A stretch of 13,586 nt of DNA, taken from Granulosicoccus sp964498925 (GTDB taxonomy: Bacteria; Pseudomonadota; Gammaproteobacteria; Granulosicoccales; Granulosicoccaceae). This document shows, in pieces, positions 1 to 7,060 of the stretch. The translations under genes were made by a program, and so were the position numbers. The stretch is from assembly GCA_964498925.1 (NCBI GenBank), contig CAZCKD010000086.1, forward strand, positions 1 to 13,586, read 5' to 3'. The notes beneath the pieces were generated by a model. It was given only the letters and a program-made list of their open reading frames with translations, searched no databases and was not told where the DNA came from. The first letter of the stretch is position 1; every line of letters begins with the position of its first letter.

Positions 1-197
1 TAGGCTGCCCGCTTTTCAGGGCTCTTGAGAACCTCAAAGGCTTCTTTAGCTTCTTTGAATTTCTCTATCGCTTCTTCATCGTCAGGGTTGCGATCGGGAT
101 GGTACTTCATCGCTAAACGGCGATAAGCCTTTTTCAGATCTGCTTCGGATACGTCCTTGGACACACCCAGTACTTCGTAAAAATCCCGTTGAGACAT
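1..197 (-). CDS. dnaJ: DnaJ, Hsp40 co-chaperone (N-terminal part, cut by window edge)
   Basis: This is the start of DnaJ, the J-domain protein that delivers unfolded clients to DnaK and stimulates its ATPase in the cytoplasm. The 65 visible residues begin MSQRDFYEVLGVS and form a nearly complete J domain: helix I, a basic helix II ending in KYHPDRN, and the start of helix III. The HPD tripeptide that is essential for triggering DnaK lies at residues 33-35. The zinc-finger and C-terminal domains would lie beyond base 1, so the gene is partial because of the window, not broken. It follows dnaK by 140 bases in the same direction. A strong terminator-like hairpin sits in that gap, and only about 33 bases separate the hairpin from the ATG. 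I see no good promoter there, so expression probably depends on readthrough. The Shine-Dalgarno sequence is weak (AGG about 12 bases upstream). Confidence 0.96.
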   Translation of the reverse strand, partial: MSQRDFYEVLGVSKDVSEADLKKAYRRLAMKYHPDRNPDDEEAIEKFKEAKEAFEVLKSPEKRAA

Positions 198-230
198 GCT
201 CTATCGACCTGACGTATTCACTGCAATACA

Positions 231-297
231 CAAACAAAAAGCCGGAGAGCTTGACTGAGCAAAGAGTTTGCACTCCATGATCAGCCAGGCTTCCGAC
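231..297 (-). terminator. Terminator or attenuator hairpin between dnaK and dnaJ
   Basis: Read on the minus strand, GTCGGA-AGC-TGGCTGA (from base 297 leftwards) pairs with TCAGTCA-GCT-TCCGGC (ending at 241). This gives about 16 pairs with one C-A mismatch, one bulged C and a few G-U pairs. The loop contains a smaller hairpin, GAGT-GCAA-ACTC, capped by a GNRA tetraloop. The stem is followed at once by TTTTTGTTTG (240-231), the layout of an intrinsic terminator. It lies 40 bases after the dnaK stop and before dnaJ, so partial termination would lower dnaJ relative to dnaK. The pairing is seen directly. Its efficiency is inferred. Confidence 0.7.
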
Positions 298-337
298 CGT
301 TTAAGCTCTAACTACCTATACGAATTTCGTATCAGTA

Positions 338-2275
338 TTAAGAGGCTTTATCTTCCTTAACTTCCTCGAATTCTGCGTCAACCGCATCATCAACAGAAGG
401 ATCAGCAGATGCAGACTCACCTTCAGGTGCTTCGCCTGCGCCACCTTCAGCAGCGTTTTGAGCCGCATAAGCACGCTCTGCAAGTTTACCGGCCGCTTCA
501 CCCAGTGCAGCTAATTTGGCATCAATAGCCTCCTCATCTTCACCTGGCATAACTTCACGCAACTCAGCAATTTTGCCTTCGATGTCTGCTTTTTCGCCGT
601 CATCTAATTGATCAGCCAAATCAGTGATGGATTTTTCTGCAGCATGAATCAATTGCTCGCCTTGATTACGCTTATCGATCAAACCACGCAACTTGGCATC
701 TTCAGCAGCATGCTCTTCCGCATCCTGAACCATCTTCTGAATTTCTTCGTCTGATAATCCACTAGAGGCCTGAATAACAATCGACTGCTGTTTGCCGGTC
801 GCCTTATCTTGTGCAGATACATTCATGATGCCGTTTGCATCGATGTCGAAGATGACTTCGATTTGCGGCACACCACGAGGAGCCGGTGGGATATCAGCCA
901 GATCAAAACGACCTAATGATTTATTAGTACTGGCAATTTCACGTTCGCCCTGAAGGACATGAACGGTAACCGCTGTTTGATTATCATCGGCTGTTGAGAA
1001 CACCTGCTGCGCCTTAGTCGGGATAGTCGTGTTTTTATCGATCAGTTTGGTCATAACACCACCCAACGTTTCGATACCCACTGACAATGGCGTCACATCA
1101 AGCAGCAATACGTCTTTTACCTGGCCGCCCAAAACACCGCCCTGTATAGCAGCACCAACAGCAACCGCTTCATCCGGGTTAACGTCTTTTCTAGGCTCTT
1201 TTCCAAAGAAGTCTTTAACCACTTCCTGAACCTTAGGCATGCGTGTCTGACCACCAACCATGATGACATCTTCAATTTCTGAAGCGCTTAGACCGGCATC
1301 TTTTAATGCAATTTTGCATGGCTCGATAGTGCGCTGAACCAGATCTTCAACCAGTGATTCAAGCTTTGCACGAGTCACCTTGATGTTCAGGTGCTTAGGA
1401 CCTGTCGCATCGGCCGTGATGTATGGCAAGTTCACATCAGTCTGTTGAGTGCTGGACAATTCGATCTTCGCCTTCTCAGCAGCTTCTTTTAAACGCTGAA
1501 GCGCTAGAGGATCGGAATGTAGATCGATACCGGACTCTTTCTTGAATTCTTCGGAGAGATATTCGATGAGGCGGTTGTCAAAATCTTCACCACCTAAGAA
1601 GGTGTCACCATTTGTCGACATAACCTCGAACTGATGCTCACCATCAACCTCGGCAATCTCGATAATGGAGATATCAAAAGTACCACCACCCAAGTCATAA
1701 ACAGCAACCGTTTTGTTACCGCGTTGCTTATCCATGCCATAAGCCAAGGCTGCTGCTGTTGGCTCATTGATGATGCGCTTAACTTCAAGACCTGCGATGC
1801 GTCCCGCATCTTTCGTCGCTTGACGTTGGGAGTCATTGAAGTAGGCAGGCACCGTGATAACCGCTTCTGAAACTTCTGTACCGAGGTATTCCTCAGCAGT
1901 CTGTTTCATTTTCATCAAGATTCGGGCTGCAACCTCGGGAGGAGCCATGCCTTTACCTGCGGCTTCAACCCACGCATCGCCATTGTCTGCCTTGACGATT
2001 TTATAGGGAACCAAGTCGATATCTTTTTGAACAGCTGCTTCATCGAAGCGACGACCGATGAGTCGTTTGACTGCGTAGAGAGTATTTTTCGGGTTGGTTA
2101 CCGCCTGACGTTTGGCAGGCTGACCGACAATAACCTCACCATCGTCAGCGAATGCAACGATGGAAGGAGTTGTTCTATCCCCTTCTGCATTTTCGATAAC
2201 TCGGGGCTTGCCCCCTTCCATAACCGCGACACACGAATTCGTCGTGCCGAGGTCGATTCCGATAATGGTACCCAT
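338..2275 (-). CDS. dnaK: DnaK, Hsp70 molecular chaperone
   Basis: DnaK is the cytoplasmic ATP-dependent chaperone that binds and releases exposed hydrophobic segments, working with DnaJ and the exchange factor GrpE. The 645-residue length is normal. The nucleotide-binding domain starts with the phosphate-1 motif IGIDLGTTNSCVAV (residues 5-18) and has the catalytic lysine K70 in YAVKR. The phosphate-2 motif VYDLGGGTFDISI follows near residue 195. The linker region VLLLDVTPLSVGIETLGG is intact near residue 390. The helical lid and an acidic, Ala/Gly-rich tail ending EFEEVKEDKAS resemble the usual EEV-type terminus that contacts partners. A TAAGGA Shine-Dalgarno sequence lies 11 bases before the ATG. 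The gene is 110 bases downstream of grpE and has its own sigma-32-like promoter in that gap. A terminator-like hairpin follows it. Identification is secure. Confidence 0.99.
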   Translation of the reverse strand: MGTIIGIDLGTTNSCVAVMEGGKPRVIENAEGDRTTPSIVAFADDGEVIVGQPAKRQAVTNPKNTLYAVKRLIGRRFDEAAVQKDIDLVPYKIVKADNGDAWVEAAGKGMAPPEVAARILMKMKQTAEEYLGTEVSEAVITVPAYFNDSQRQATKDAGRIAGLEVKRIINEPTAAALAYGMDKQRGNKTVAVYDLGGGTFDISIIEIAEVDGEHQFEVMSTNGDTFLGGEDFDNRLIEYLSEEFKKESGIDLHSDPLALQRLKEAAEKAKIELSSTQQTDVNLPYITADATGPKHLNIKVTRAKLESLVEDLVQRTIEPCKIALKDAGLSASEIEDVIMVGGQTRMPKVQEVVKDFFGKEPRKDVNPDEAVAVGAAIQGGVLGGQVKDVLLLDVTPLSVGIETLGGVMTKLIDKNTTIPTKAQQVFSTADDNQTAVTVHVLQGEREIASTNKSLGRFDLADIPPAPRGVPQIEVIFDIDANGIMNVSAQDKATGKQQSIVIQASSGLSDEEIQKMVQDAEEHAAEDAKLRGLIDKRNQGEQLIHAAEKSITDLADQLDDGEKADIEGKIAELREVMPGEDEEAIDAKLAALGEAAGKLAERAYAAQNAAEGGAGEAPEGESASADPSVDDAVDAEFEEVKEDKAS

Positions 2276-2315
2276 GATATAAAAAGTCCTTAACTGAATT
2301 CTAAATAATGAAAAT

Positions 2316-2341
2316 CCGGAACCCTCTCGAGAGGCATTCGG
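2316..2341 (-). promoter_or_regulatory. Hairpin in the dnaK 5' leader
   Basis: A perfect 12-base palindrome CCTCTCGAGAGG (2323-2334) is flanked by CCG-AA and TT-CGG arms that pair with a one-base bulge. Together they form a stem-loop of about 9 pairs. On the minus strand it is followed by TTTT (2314-2311). If transcription starts near 2347, as the upstream promoter suggests, this hairpin lies within the first 35 bases of the dnaK leader, where it could stabilise the transcript. It could also act as a weak terminator for grpE readthrough. The T-run is short, so I prefer the leader role. Confidence 0.45.
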
Positions 2342-2354
2342 ATCGTTGCATAGA

Positions 2355-2382
2355 TGATGTGGTAATAGCCCAAAGTTTCAAG
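2355..2382 (-). promoter_or_regulatory. Sigma-32 (RpoH)-type heat-shock promoter of dnaK
   Basis: On the minus strand CTTGAAA (2382-2376) is an exact match to the classical sigma-32 -35 element. After a 13-base spacer comes CCACATCA (2362-2355), which matches six of eight positions of the CCCCATTA-type -10 element. The spacer length is in the accepted range. Transcription would start near 2347, about 70 bases before the dnaK ATG. The -35 element abuts the grpE stop codon. The motif match is seen directly; use by RpoH is inferred from the known consensus. Confidence 0.7.
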
Positions 2383-2385
2383 GGG

Positions 2386-3087
2386 TTATTTAGCGACCAT
2401 GACAAGGGCCGGTCGAACCAGTCGATCGTTGAGCGTGTAGCCCTTCTGCATGACACTGGCTACCGTGTTTGCATCCACGCCATCGACCTCTTGCATGGAC
2501 ATCGCTTGATGGAACTCCGGATCGAATTTCTCGTTGACCGGATTAATTTCAATAATGTTATTTTTTTCAAAGACTTGAGCCAACATTTTGAGGGTAAGCT
2601 CAGCGCCTTCAATAATCGATTGGTTGTCACCTTCGGCCGTTTGAGCCGCCGCTAAACCCATCTCAAGGCTGTCTTTGACTGGCAATAAATCGTTAACAAT
2701 GCCTTCAAGAGCGAATTTTCGCGCCTTTGTGACATCATTTTGAGCACGCTTGCGCTGATTTTCCATATCCGCCTGGAGACGCAGCAAACGATCCCAGTTA
2801 TCAGCGGCTTTTGCTTCCGATTCCTGAACTTGCTTCTGTAGCTGCTCCAACTCGCTCAGTTCCGTCGCATCCTCGCCCATTCTCTGGTCGCCAAACTCTA
2901 GCGGGTCGTTGCCAGTTGGGCCTTCGCCATCTGTCGAGCCATCTTCGAAGGGATCGCCCTGTGGCCCCATAGTTTCCGCCTGGTCCGCAGTAGTATCGCC
3001 GGTCCCGGGAGATCCGTTACCTGCCTGCATGTCCTCAGCAGCTCCATTGGCTGCATTGTCAGACGTTTGATTATTGCCTGGCATCAT
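2386..3087 (-). CDS. grpE: GrpE, nucleotide exchange factor of DnaK
   Basis: GrpE releases ADP from DnaK and acts as a thermosensor. The 233-residue product starts with about 75 residues of acidic, Gly/Asp/Glu-rich, probably disordered sequence, longer than in many homologues. A long heptad-rich helix (about residues 78-135, LEQLQKQVQESEAKAADNWD onwards) would form the dimeric coiled coil. It is followed by the conserved GIVNDLLPVKDSLEMGL segment. The C-terminal beta domain holds the family hallmark NPVNEKFDPEFHQAMS and ends in GYTLNDRLVRPALVMVAK, which contacts the DnaK nucleotide-binding domain. Two ATG codons stand side by side (3087 and 3084) with no convincing Shine-Dalgarno sequence, so the start could be either. 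It lies between hrcA (122-base gap) and dnaK (110-base gap). Confidence 0.98.
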   Translation of the reverse strand: MMPGNNQTSDNAANGAAEDMQAGNGSPGTGDTTADQAETMGPQGDPFEDGSTDGEGPTGNDPLEFGDQRMGEDATELSELEQLQKQVQESEAKAADNWDRLLRLQADMENQRKRAQNDVTKARKFALEGIVNDLLPVKDSLEMGLAAAQTAEGDNQSIIEGAELTLKMLAQVFEKNNIIEINPVNEKFDPEFHQAMSMQEVDGVDANTVASVMQKGYTLNDRLVRPALVMVAK

Positions 3088-3148
3088 CAGTTAATAGCTC
3101 GTTGACTCAAAGTGAATTCTAGGGTGGTTCAGCCGCCTCGAACGGCCT

Positions 3149-3182
3149 AAAAACGCCATTCTAATGCGGGATACGGTGCTAA
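3149..3182 (-). promoter_or_regulatory. Possible weak attenuator and partial CIRCE half-site before grpE
   Basis: In the 122-base gap between hrcA and grpE, the minus strand shows CGCAT-TAGA-ATgGCG (3168-3154), a 5-pair stem with one bulged base, followed by TTTTT (3153-3149). This is a weak terminator-like element. Just upstream, TTAGCAC (3182-3176) equals the first seven bases of the CIRCE arm TTAGCACTC. No matching right arm is found nine bases further on. Either feature could be chance. I see no clear grpE promoter in the gap. Confidence 0.25.
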
Positions 3183-3209
3183 AAGCGTGCCGATGGGCGA
3201 ATATAGCGC

Positions 3210-4268
3210 CTAACTTCTGAGATTCAAGGCCGCGCTGAGCAATTTTGACGTCACATCGACCACCGGAATAACCTGGGCATAGGACATACGCTTCGGACCC
3301 ACCACTCCGAGTACGCCCAGTAGCTTTCCGTTGATCTCATAAGGGGCCGTCACTACACTGCAATCGCCAAGTGCGTCATAGCCGGATTCCCGTCCGATAA
3401 AGATCTGCACACCATCTGCAGACACAGAACGCTCCAGCAAATGAAATATATCGCGCTTTTGTGAGAAGGCATCGAAAAGGTCTCGAAGCTTACTGACGTC
3501 ATCGAAATCGGCATGGTCCATCAAGTTGGTTTCGCCCGCCAGCAACATGCTTTCTTTCTCTTCTTCTGCTTCATCGCTACCGAACACTTGGCCAGCCACA
3601 TCAATCATGCGGCCCATCGATTGGCTCATATCTTTGCGGGTTTTTTCTAAATCCCTACGAAGTTTGTCGCGCGCCTCTACCAAGGGGCGACCCAAGTACT
3701 CAGCGTTGAGTTCGCGCGCAAACTCAGACAGCTCGTCTTGGCTGTAATCGCGCTCGACATGGATGATTCGATTCTGCACCTCACTATCGCTGATGATTAG
3801 GACAACCAGCACGCGGCGATCGGACAACGGTAGGAACTCAACCTGTTGCAAAGGCTTTTCATCACGTCTGGGCACCGTCACCATGCCGGCCATTTTGGTG
3901 AAACCAGACAGGTAATTGGATGCCACCTTTACCAAAGCCTGATCATTCAGAGATGGATCAAGCAAGGCGCGGATGTGATCCACCGTATTTTCATCCGGCG
4001 GGCGCACTTCGAGCAAATTGTCGACAAACACCCGAAATGCTGCTGATGTCGGCACTCGGCCTGCGGAGGTGTGGGGTGATTTGAGTAACCCCATGTGCTC
4101 CAGATCACCCATCACATTACGCACCGACGCCGCACTGATATCAATGCCAGGCAGACGTGAGAGCGTACGCGACCCTACGGGCGTGCCTTCCGCAATATAG
4201 TGATCGACCAGCAACTTCAGAATATGCTGTTCGCGTTCTGTGAATTCATACACCGGATTAGCTGTCAT
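3210..4268 (-). CDS. hrcA: HrcA, heat-inducible transcription repressor
   Basis: HrcA represses chaperone operons by binding CIRCE operators (TTAGCACTC-N9-GAGTGCTAA), and its activity depends on GroEL. The 352-residue product has the family architecture. An N-terminal winged-helix domain (about residues 8-80) contains EREQHILKLLVDHYIAEGTP, the recognition region ISAASVRNVMGDLEHMGLL, and the wing SPHTSAGRVPTSAAFRVFVD. A GAF-like dimerisation region follows. The C-terminal segment with GDCSVVTAPYEINGKLLGVLGVVGPKRMSY is the best-conserved part of the family. The stretch SDEAEEEKESMLLAGETNLMDHADFDD is the usual inserted dimerising domain. It is the first gene of the minus-strand chaperone cluster, divergent from ispG across 143 bases. 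A CIRCE half-site in that gap suggests autoregulation. The 352-residue length is normal. Confidence 0.97.
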   Translation of the reverse strand: MTANPVYEFTEREQHILKLLVDHYIAEGTPVGSRTLSRLPGIDISAASVRNVMGDLEHMGLLKSPHTSAGRVPTSAAFRVFVDNLLEVRPPDENTVDHIRALLDPSLNDQALVKVASNYLSGFTKMAGMVTVPRRDEKPLQQVEFLPLSDRRVLVVLIISDSEVQNRIIHVERDYSQDELSEFARELNAEYLGRPLVEARDKLRRDLEKTRKDMSQSMGRMIDVAGQVFGSDEAEEEKESMLLAGETNLMDHADFDDVSKLRDLFDAFSQKRDIFHLLERSVSADGVQIFIGRESGYDALGDCSVVTAPYEINGKLLGVLGVVGPKRMSYAQVIPVVDVTSKLLSAALNLRS

Positions 4269-4280
4269 GAATTTCGTCTC

Positions 4281-4319
4281 TTAAAACCTATCCTGTTGAC
4301 ACGATAATTAGAGTGCTAG
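4281..4319. promoter_or_regulatory. hrcA/ispG divergent control region with CIRCE half-site
   Basis: GAGTGCTAG (4311-4319) matches eight of nine bases of one CIRCE arm. Nine bases away, the other arm is degenerate: only about four of nine positions can be matched, even when the spacing is shifted. On the plus strand TTAAAA (4281-4286), a 16-base spacer and GATAAT (4303-4308) make a plausible sigma-70 promoter for ispG, with its start inside the CIRCE arm. A perfect TTGACA (4296-4301) has no -10 partner. HrcA control is an inference from a half-site only. Confidence 0.4.
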
Positions 4320-4411
4320 GGGACAAACCGCCAACTATTATCCATCACTTCGCGGCCGACAAGGATAAACTAAGGCCCTTCCGGTTCTCGATCAAGTAAT
4401 TAATTGTCCTA

Positions 4412-5620
4412 ATGCCACGTAAAACGACAAGATCTGTAAATATTGGCTCGGTCACCATTGGTGGAGCCTCTCCCATCGTGGTTCAGTCCATGACCAACAC
4501 TGACACAGAGGACGCGGTTCGCACAGCGGCTCAGGTGGCAGATCTGGCCAGGGCCGGTTCTGAGTTGGTCAGGATAACAGTCAATACCGAAGCTGCGGCA
4601 AATGCAGTTCCGGAAATTCGTGACCGGCTACTGGCTATGGATCTGGATGTACCTTTGGTGGGTGATTTTCACTTCAACGGCCACAAACTGCTCTCTGCCG
4701 TACCCGATTGCGCAACTGCCCTGGCCAAGTATCGAATCAACCCCGGCAATGTTGGTCGAGGTTCAAAACGAGACGAACAGTTCGCCCAAATGATCGAAAT
4801 TGCTGCGCGGCATGAAAAGCCTGTGAGAATCGGCGCGAACTGGGGAAGCCTCGATCAGGAATTGCTCGCCAAACTCCTGGACGAAAACTCGGCTCTGTCG
4901 AACCCGAAGCCTTTAGAGCAGATCAATAGAGAGGCGGTCATCAAGTCTGCTCTAGACAGTTCAGCGAGAGCTGTCGAACTGGGCTTGCCCAAAGACAAAA
5001 TTATATTGTCCTGCAAAATGAGCCGAGTCCAGGACCTGGTGCAAGTGTATGAATCCCTGGCAGCTCAGACCGATCTTGCTCTGCATCTCGGATTAACCGA
5101 GGCGGGCATGGGTTCCAAAGGTATCGTTGCGTCAACCGCGGCACTTGCGGTTCTGTTGCAACAAGGCATTGGAGACACTATTCGCATATCACTAACCCCG
5201 GAGCCCGGTGGCGATAGGACAAACGAAGTCGTTGTTGCCCAGGAAATATTGCAAACAATGGGTCTGCGTTCATTCACACCGATGGTGACGGCCTGCCCCG
5301 GCTGCGGAAGAACTAGCAGCACGTATTTTCAGGAACTGGCAAACCGCATACAGACTTACCTCAGGGACAGCATGCCAAACTGGCGTGAAAAACACCCGGG
5401 GGTAGAAGACATGTCGGTCGCTGTCATGGGATGTGTTGTTAATGGTCCTGGAGAAAGTAAACACGCCAACATCGGTATTAGCTTGCCGGGTACAGGGGAG
5501 CGTCCCATTGCTCCTGTGTACATAGATGGTGAAAAAGCGATGACATTGAAAGGCGATCATATTGCGGAAGAATTCCAGTCGATTGTTCACCAGTACGTTG
5601 AGTCTCACTACGTAAGCTGA
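4412..5620 (+). CDS. ispG: IspG (GcpE), 4-hydroxy-3-methylbut-2-en-1-yl diphosphate synthase
   Basis: IspG carries out the penultimate step of the methylerythritol phosphate pathway: reductive ring opening of MEcPP to HMBPP by a [4Fe-4S] enzyme in the cytoplasm. The protein has 402 residues. The N-terminal TIM-barrel part begins RSVNIGSVTIGGASPIVVQS and continues with MTNTDTEDA, VRITVN, PLVGDFHFNGH and RINPGNVG. The C-terminal reductase-like domain has the cluster ligands in CPGCGRTSS (Cys295 and Cys298) and MGCVVNGPGES (Cys341), with the conserved Glu at 348. An in-frame stop just upstream (4397-4399) and the fit to the family favour the ATG at 4412, although no Shine-Dalgarno sequence is visible. 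It is divergent from hrcA. The next gene on the same strand follows within about 40 bases and is probably co-transcribed. Confidence 0.98.
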   Translation: MPRKTTRSVNIGSVTIGGASPIVVQSMTNTDTEDAVRTAAQVADLARAGSELVRITVNTEAAANAVPEIRDRLLAMDLDVPLVGDFHFNGHKLLSAVPDCATALAKYRINPGNVGRGSKRDEQFAQMIEIAARHEKPVRIGANWGSLDQELLAKLLDENSALSNPKPLEQINREAVIKSALDSSARAVELGLPKDKIILSCKMSRVQDLVQVYESLAAQTDLALHLGLTEAGMGSKGIVASTAALAVLLQQGIGDTIRISLTPEPGGDRTNEVVVAQEILQTMGLRSFTPMVTACPGCGRTSSTYFQELANRIQTYLRDSMPNWREKHPGVEDMSVAVMGCVVNGPGESKHANIGISLPGTGERPIAPVYIDGEKAMTLKGDHIAEEFQSIVHQYVESHYVS

Positions 5621-5662
5621 TTGATTCGAGGCGAATCGTCTTTTGTCGGACGTTTAGGCGTT

Positions 5663-7030
5663 ATGCATAAACCCTGGGACATTTTTCCGCGTTCGACGCT
5701 CTCTACTTATACTAATCCTCACCCTCACGACGCTGGTTCTCTGCATGAGAACCAGAGTGACGCAGCGCATGAAGCCGTCGTAATTATTGGTGCTGGCTTA
5801 GCAGGTTGCTGGCTTGCTCGTTCTCTTGCAGACAAGGGTGTATCGGTTAGGTTGATCGAAAAACATCATAGTGTTGCATCAGCTGCTTCGGGAAATCCGG
5901 CGGGTATCGTAAAACCATTTGTGACTCGAGATGTCGGGGATCCTATGCGCTTTCATATCAAGGCGCATCGCCACCTGATCCGCAAACTAACGCAACTTCA
6001 ACTTAAGAAACACGCTGAATTTAACGAGTGCGGTGTTATTCAGTTGATCAATCAGCCTTACCCTGCCAATAACGCGTATCAAAATCTTAATGCCAACGAC
6101 ATCGTGTCGACATGCGGATCCGTGGTGGGATCACAGGCGCTTCATTTCAATGCTTCAGGTTGGTTAAATCCAAAGCGACTCTGCGAAGCTCTAGTGACTC
6201 ACCGTTTAATCACTATCTCATTGAATCAAACTGTTCTATCCGTAACGACAAAGATTAAGACGCCCACAAGTTCAGAAAACACGCCGCAGACGCAACACGA
6301 TGTAACGATAGAAGACGGTAGTCGTTACAGCGCAGAGTGTGTTGTGTTCACTACCGGCGCATCGAACCATTTACTGCCTGACCCTCGCTATCTGCCGCTC
6401 GTTCCAGCGCGAGGGCAAATCAGTCGCTTTAAATTGAGCGACAACGCGCAGGCACCGCTTTGCGTCATTAACGGAAAGTGCTACCTCATTCCGGATGGCG
6501 ATAGCGTTCTTGTCGGTGCTACCTTCGAACGCCACAATTCGAGTGCAGACGTTTTGTCGTCCGACAACGATAAAAATCGGTTGGCCTTGAAGACTCTGTT
6601 ACCTGAACTAAGCATTGAAGATCAAGCTAGCGCAGCTTATGCCGGTGTGCGTGCAACCACGCCTGATCGACTTCCGGTTGTCGGTCCATTACCCGATTTT
6701 CAAAAGTTACAGACGGCATACGCAGATCTGAACCACGGCAAACCAACCCATATTTACCCAAATCTACCCTATCAGCCCGGCCGCTATATTCTTGCAGGGC
6801 TTGGTTCACGGGGGATTACGACGGCAGCGTATTGCGCTGAACTATTGGCCGACTATCTCTGTGGTGAATCGGCTGATGAACACGCAGATCAGAAGGGAAG
6901 CAAGAAGCAGCCAACAGAATCTGAACCCGATGAACAGAGCGGTCACAATTTACAAAACTGGGCAAGCTTGCTAAATCCGGCCCGCTTTTCGATACGCCAG
7001 ATGAAGAAAGACCCCTTGGCGTTTCAATAA
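5663..7030 (+). CDS. mnmC: MnmC2-like FAD-dependent oxidoreductase, stand-alone (tRNA U34 modification)
   Basis: This resembles the C-terminal oxidase half of MnmC, which uses FAD to remove the carboxymethyl group from cmnm5s2U at tRNA position 34. Counting from the ATG at 5663, the 455 residues contain the dinucleotide motif VVIIGAGLAG (about 39-48) and ASGNPAGIVKP (about 75-85), the counterpart of the MnmC ASGNxxGxxxP signature. Further on are CGVIQL, SGWLNPKRLCEAL, PARGQISRF, GVRATTPDRLPVVGPLPD and the late AGLGSRGITTAAYCAELLADYL, then LLNPARFSIRQMKK. No methyltransferase (MnmC1) domain is present and none is encoded nearby. The reading frame is open back to a TTG at 5621, directly after the ispG stop. 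I prefer the ATG because a TAGG lies upstream of it, but either start leaves about 40 unconserved N-terminal residues. Substrate assignment is by family; another D-amino-acid-oxidase-like activity is possible. Confidence 0.85.
   Translation: MHKPWDIFPRSTLSTYTNPHPHDAGSLHENQSDAAHEAVVIIGAGLAGCWLARSLADKGVSVRLIEKHHSVASAASGNPAGIVKPFVTRDVGDPMRFHIKAHRHLIRKLTQLQLKKHAEFNECGVIQLINQPYPANNAYQNLNANDIVSTCGSVVGSQALHFNASGWLNPKRLCEALVTHRLITISLNQTVLSVTTKIKTPTSSENTPQTQHDVTIEDGSRYSAECVVFTTGASNHLLPDPRYLPLVPARGQISRFKLSDNAQAPLCVINGKCYLIPDGDSVLVGATFERHNSSADVLSSDNDKNRLALKTLLPELSIEDQASAAYAGVRATTPDRLPVVGPLPDFQKLQTAYADLNHGKPTHIYPNLPYQPGRYILAGLGSRGITTAAYCAELLADYLCGESADEHADQKGSKKQPTESEPDEQSGHNLQNWASLLNPARFSIRQMKKDPLAFQ
5733..5755 (+). 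repeat. Perfect 9-bp inverted repeat in the early mnmC-like coding region
   Basis: CTGGTTCTC (5733-5741), TGCAT, then GAGAACCAG (5747-5755) is a perfect 9-pair inverted repeat with a 5-base loop. It lies in the poorly conserved N-terminal codons of the oxidoreductase gene. No T-run follows. It could form an mRNA hairpin near the start of the gene or be a binding site for a dimeric regulator. It may also be chance. Confidence 0.6.
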
Positions 7031-7060
7031 ACAAGGTCCGGTGAGGAAATAGCGCACCGT

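Noticed and set aside
1029..2293. Open frames antisense to dnaK (1029-1229, 1634-1870, 2027-2293)
   Set aside because: They lie opposite a highly conserved gene, have no start signals or recognisable families, and are explained by the codon bias of dnaK.
2308..2655. 115-codon plus-strand open frame opposite the end of grpE
   Set aside because: It covers the dnaK leader and conserved grpE codons on the other strand, has no ribosome binding site, and its product resembles no family I know.
4296..4301. Perfect TTGACA as the ispG -35 box
   Set aside because: No -10 element lies 16-18 bases downstream; the nearest TATTAT is 34 bases away.
5733..5755. LexA box reading of the CTG...CAG inverted repeat
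   Set aside because: The outer CTG and CAG are 17 bases apart, not the 10 bases of a LexA site, and the perfect arms do not follow the LexA consensus.
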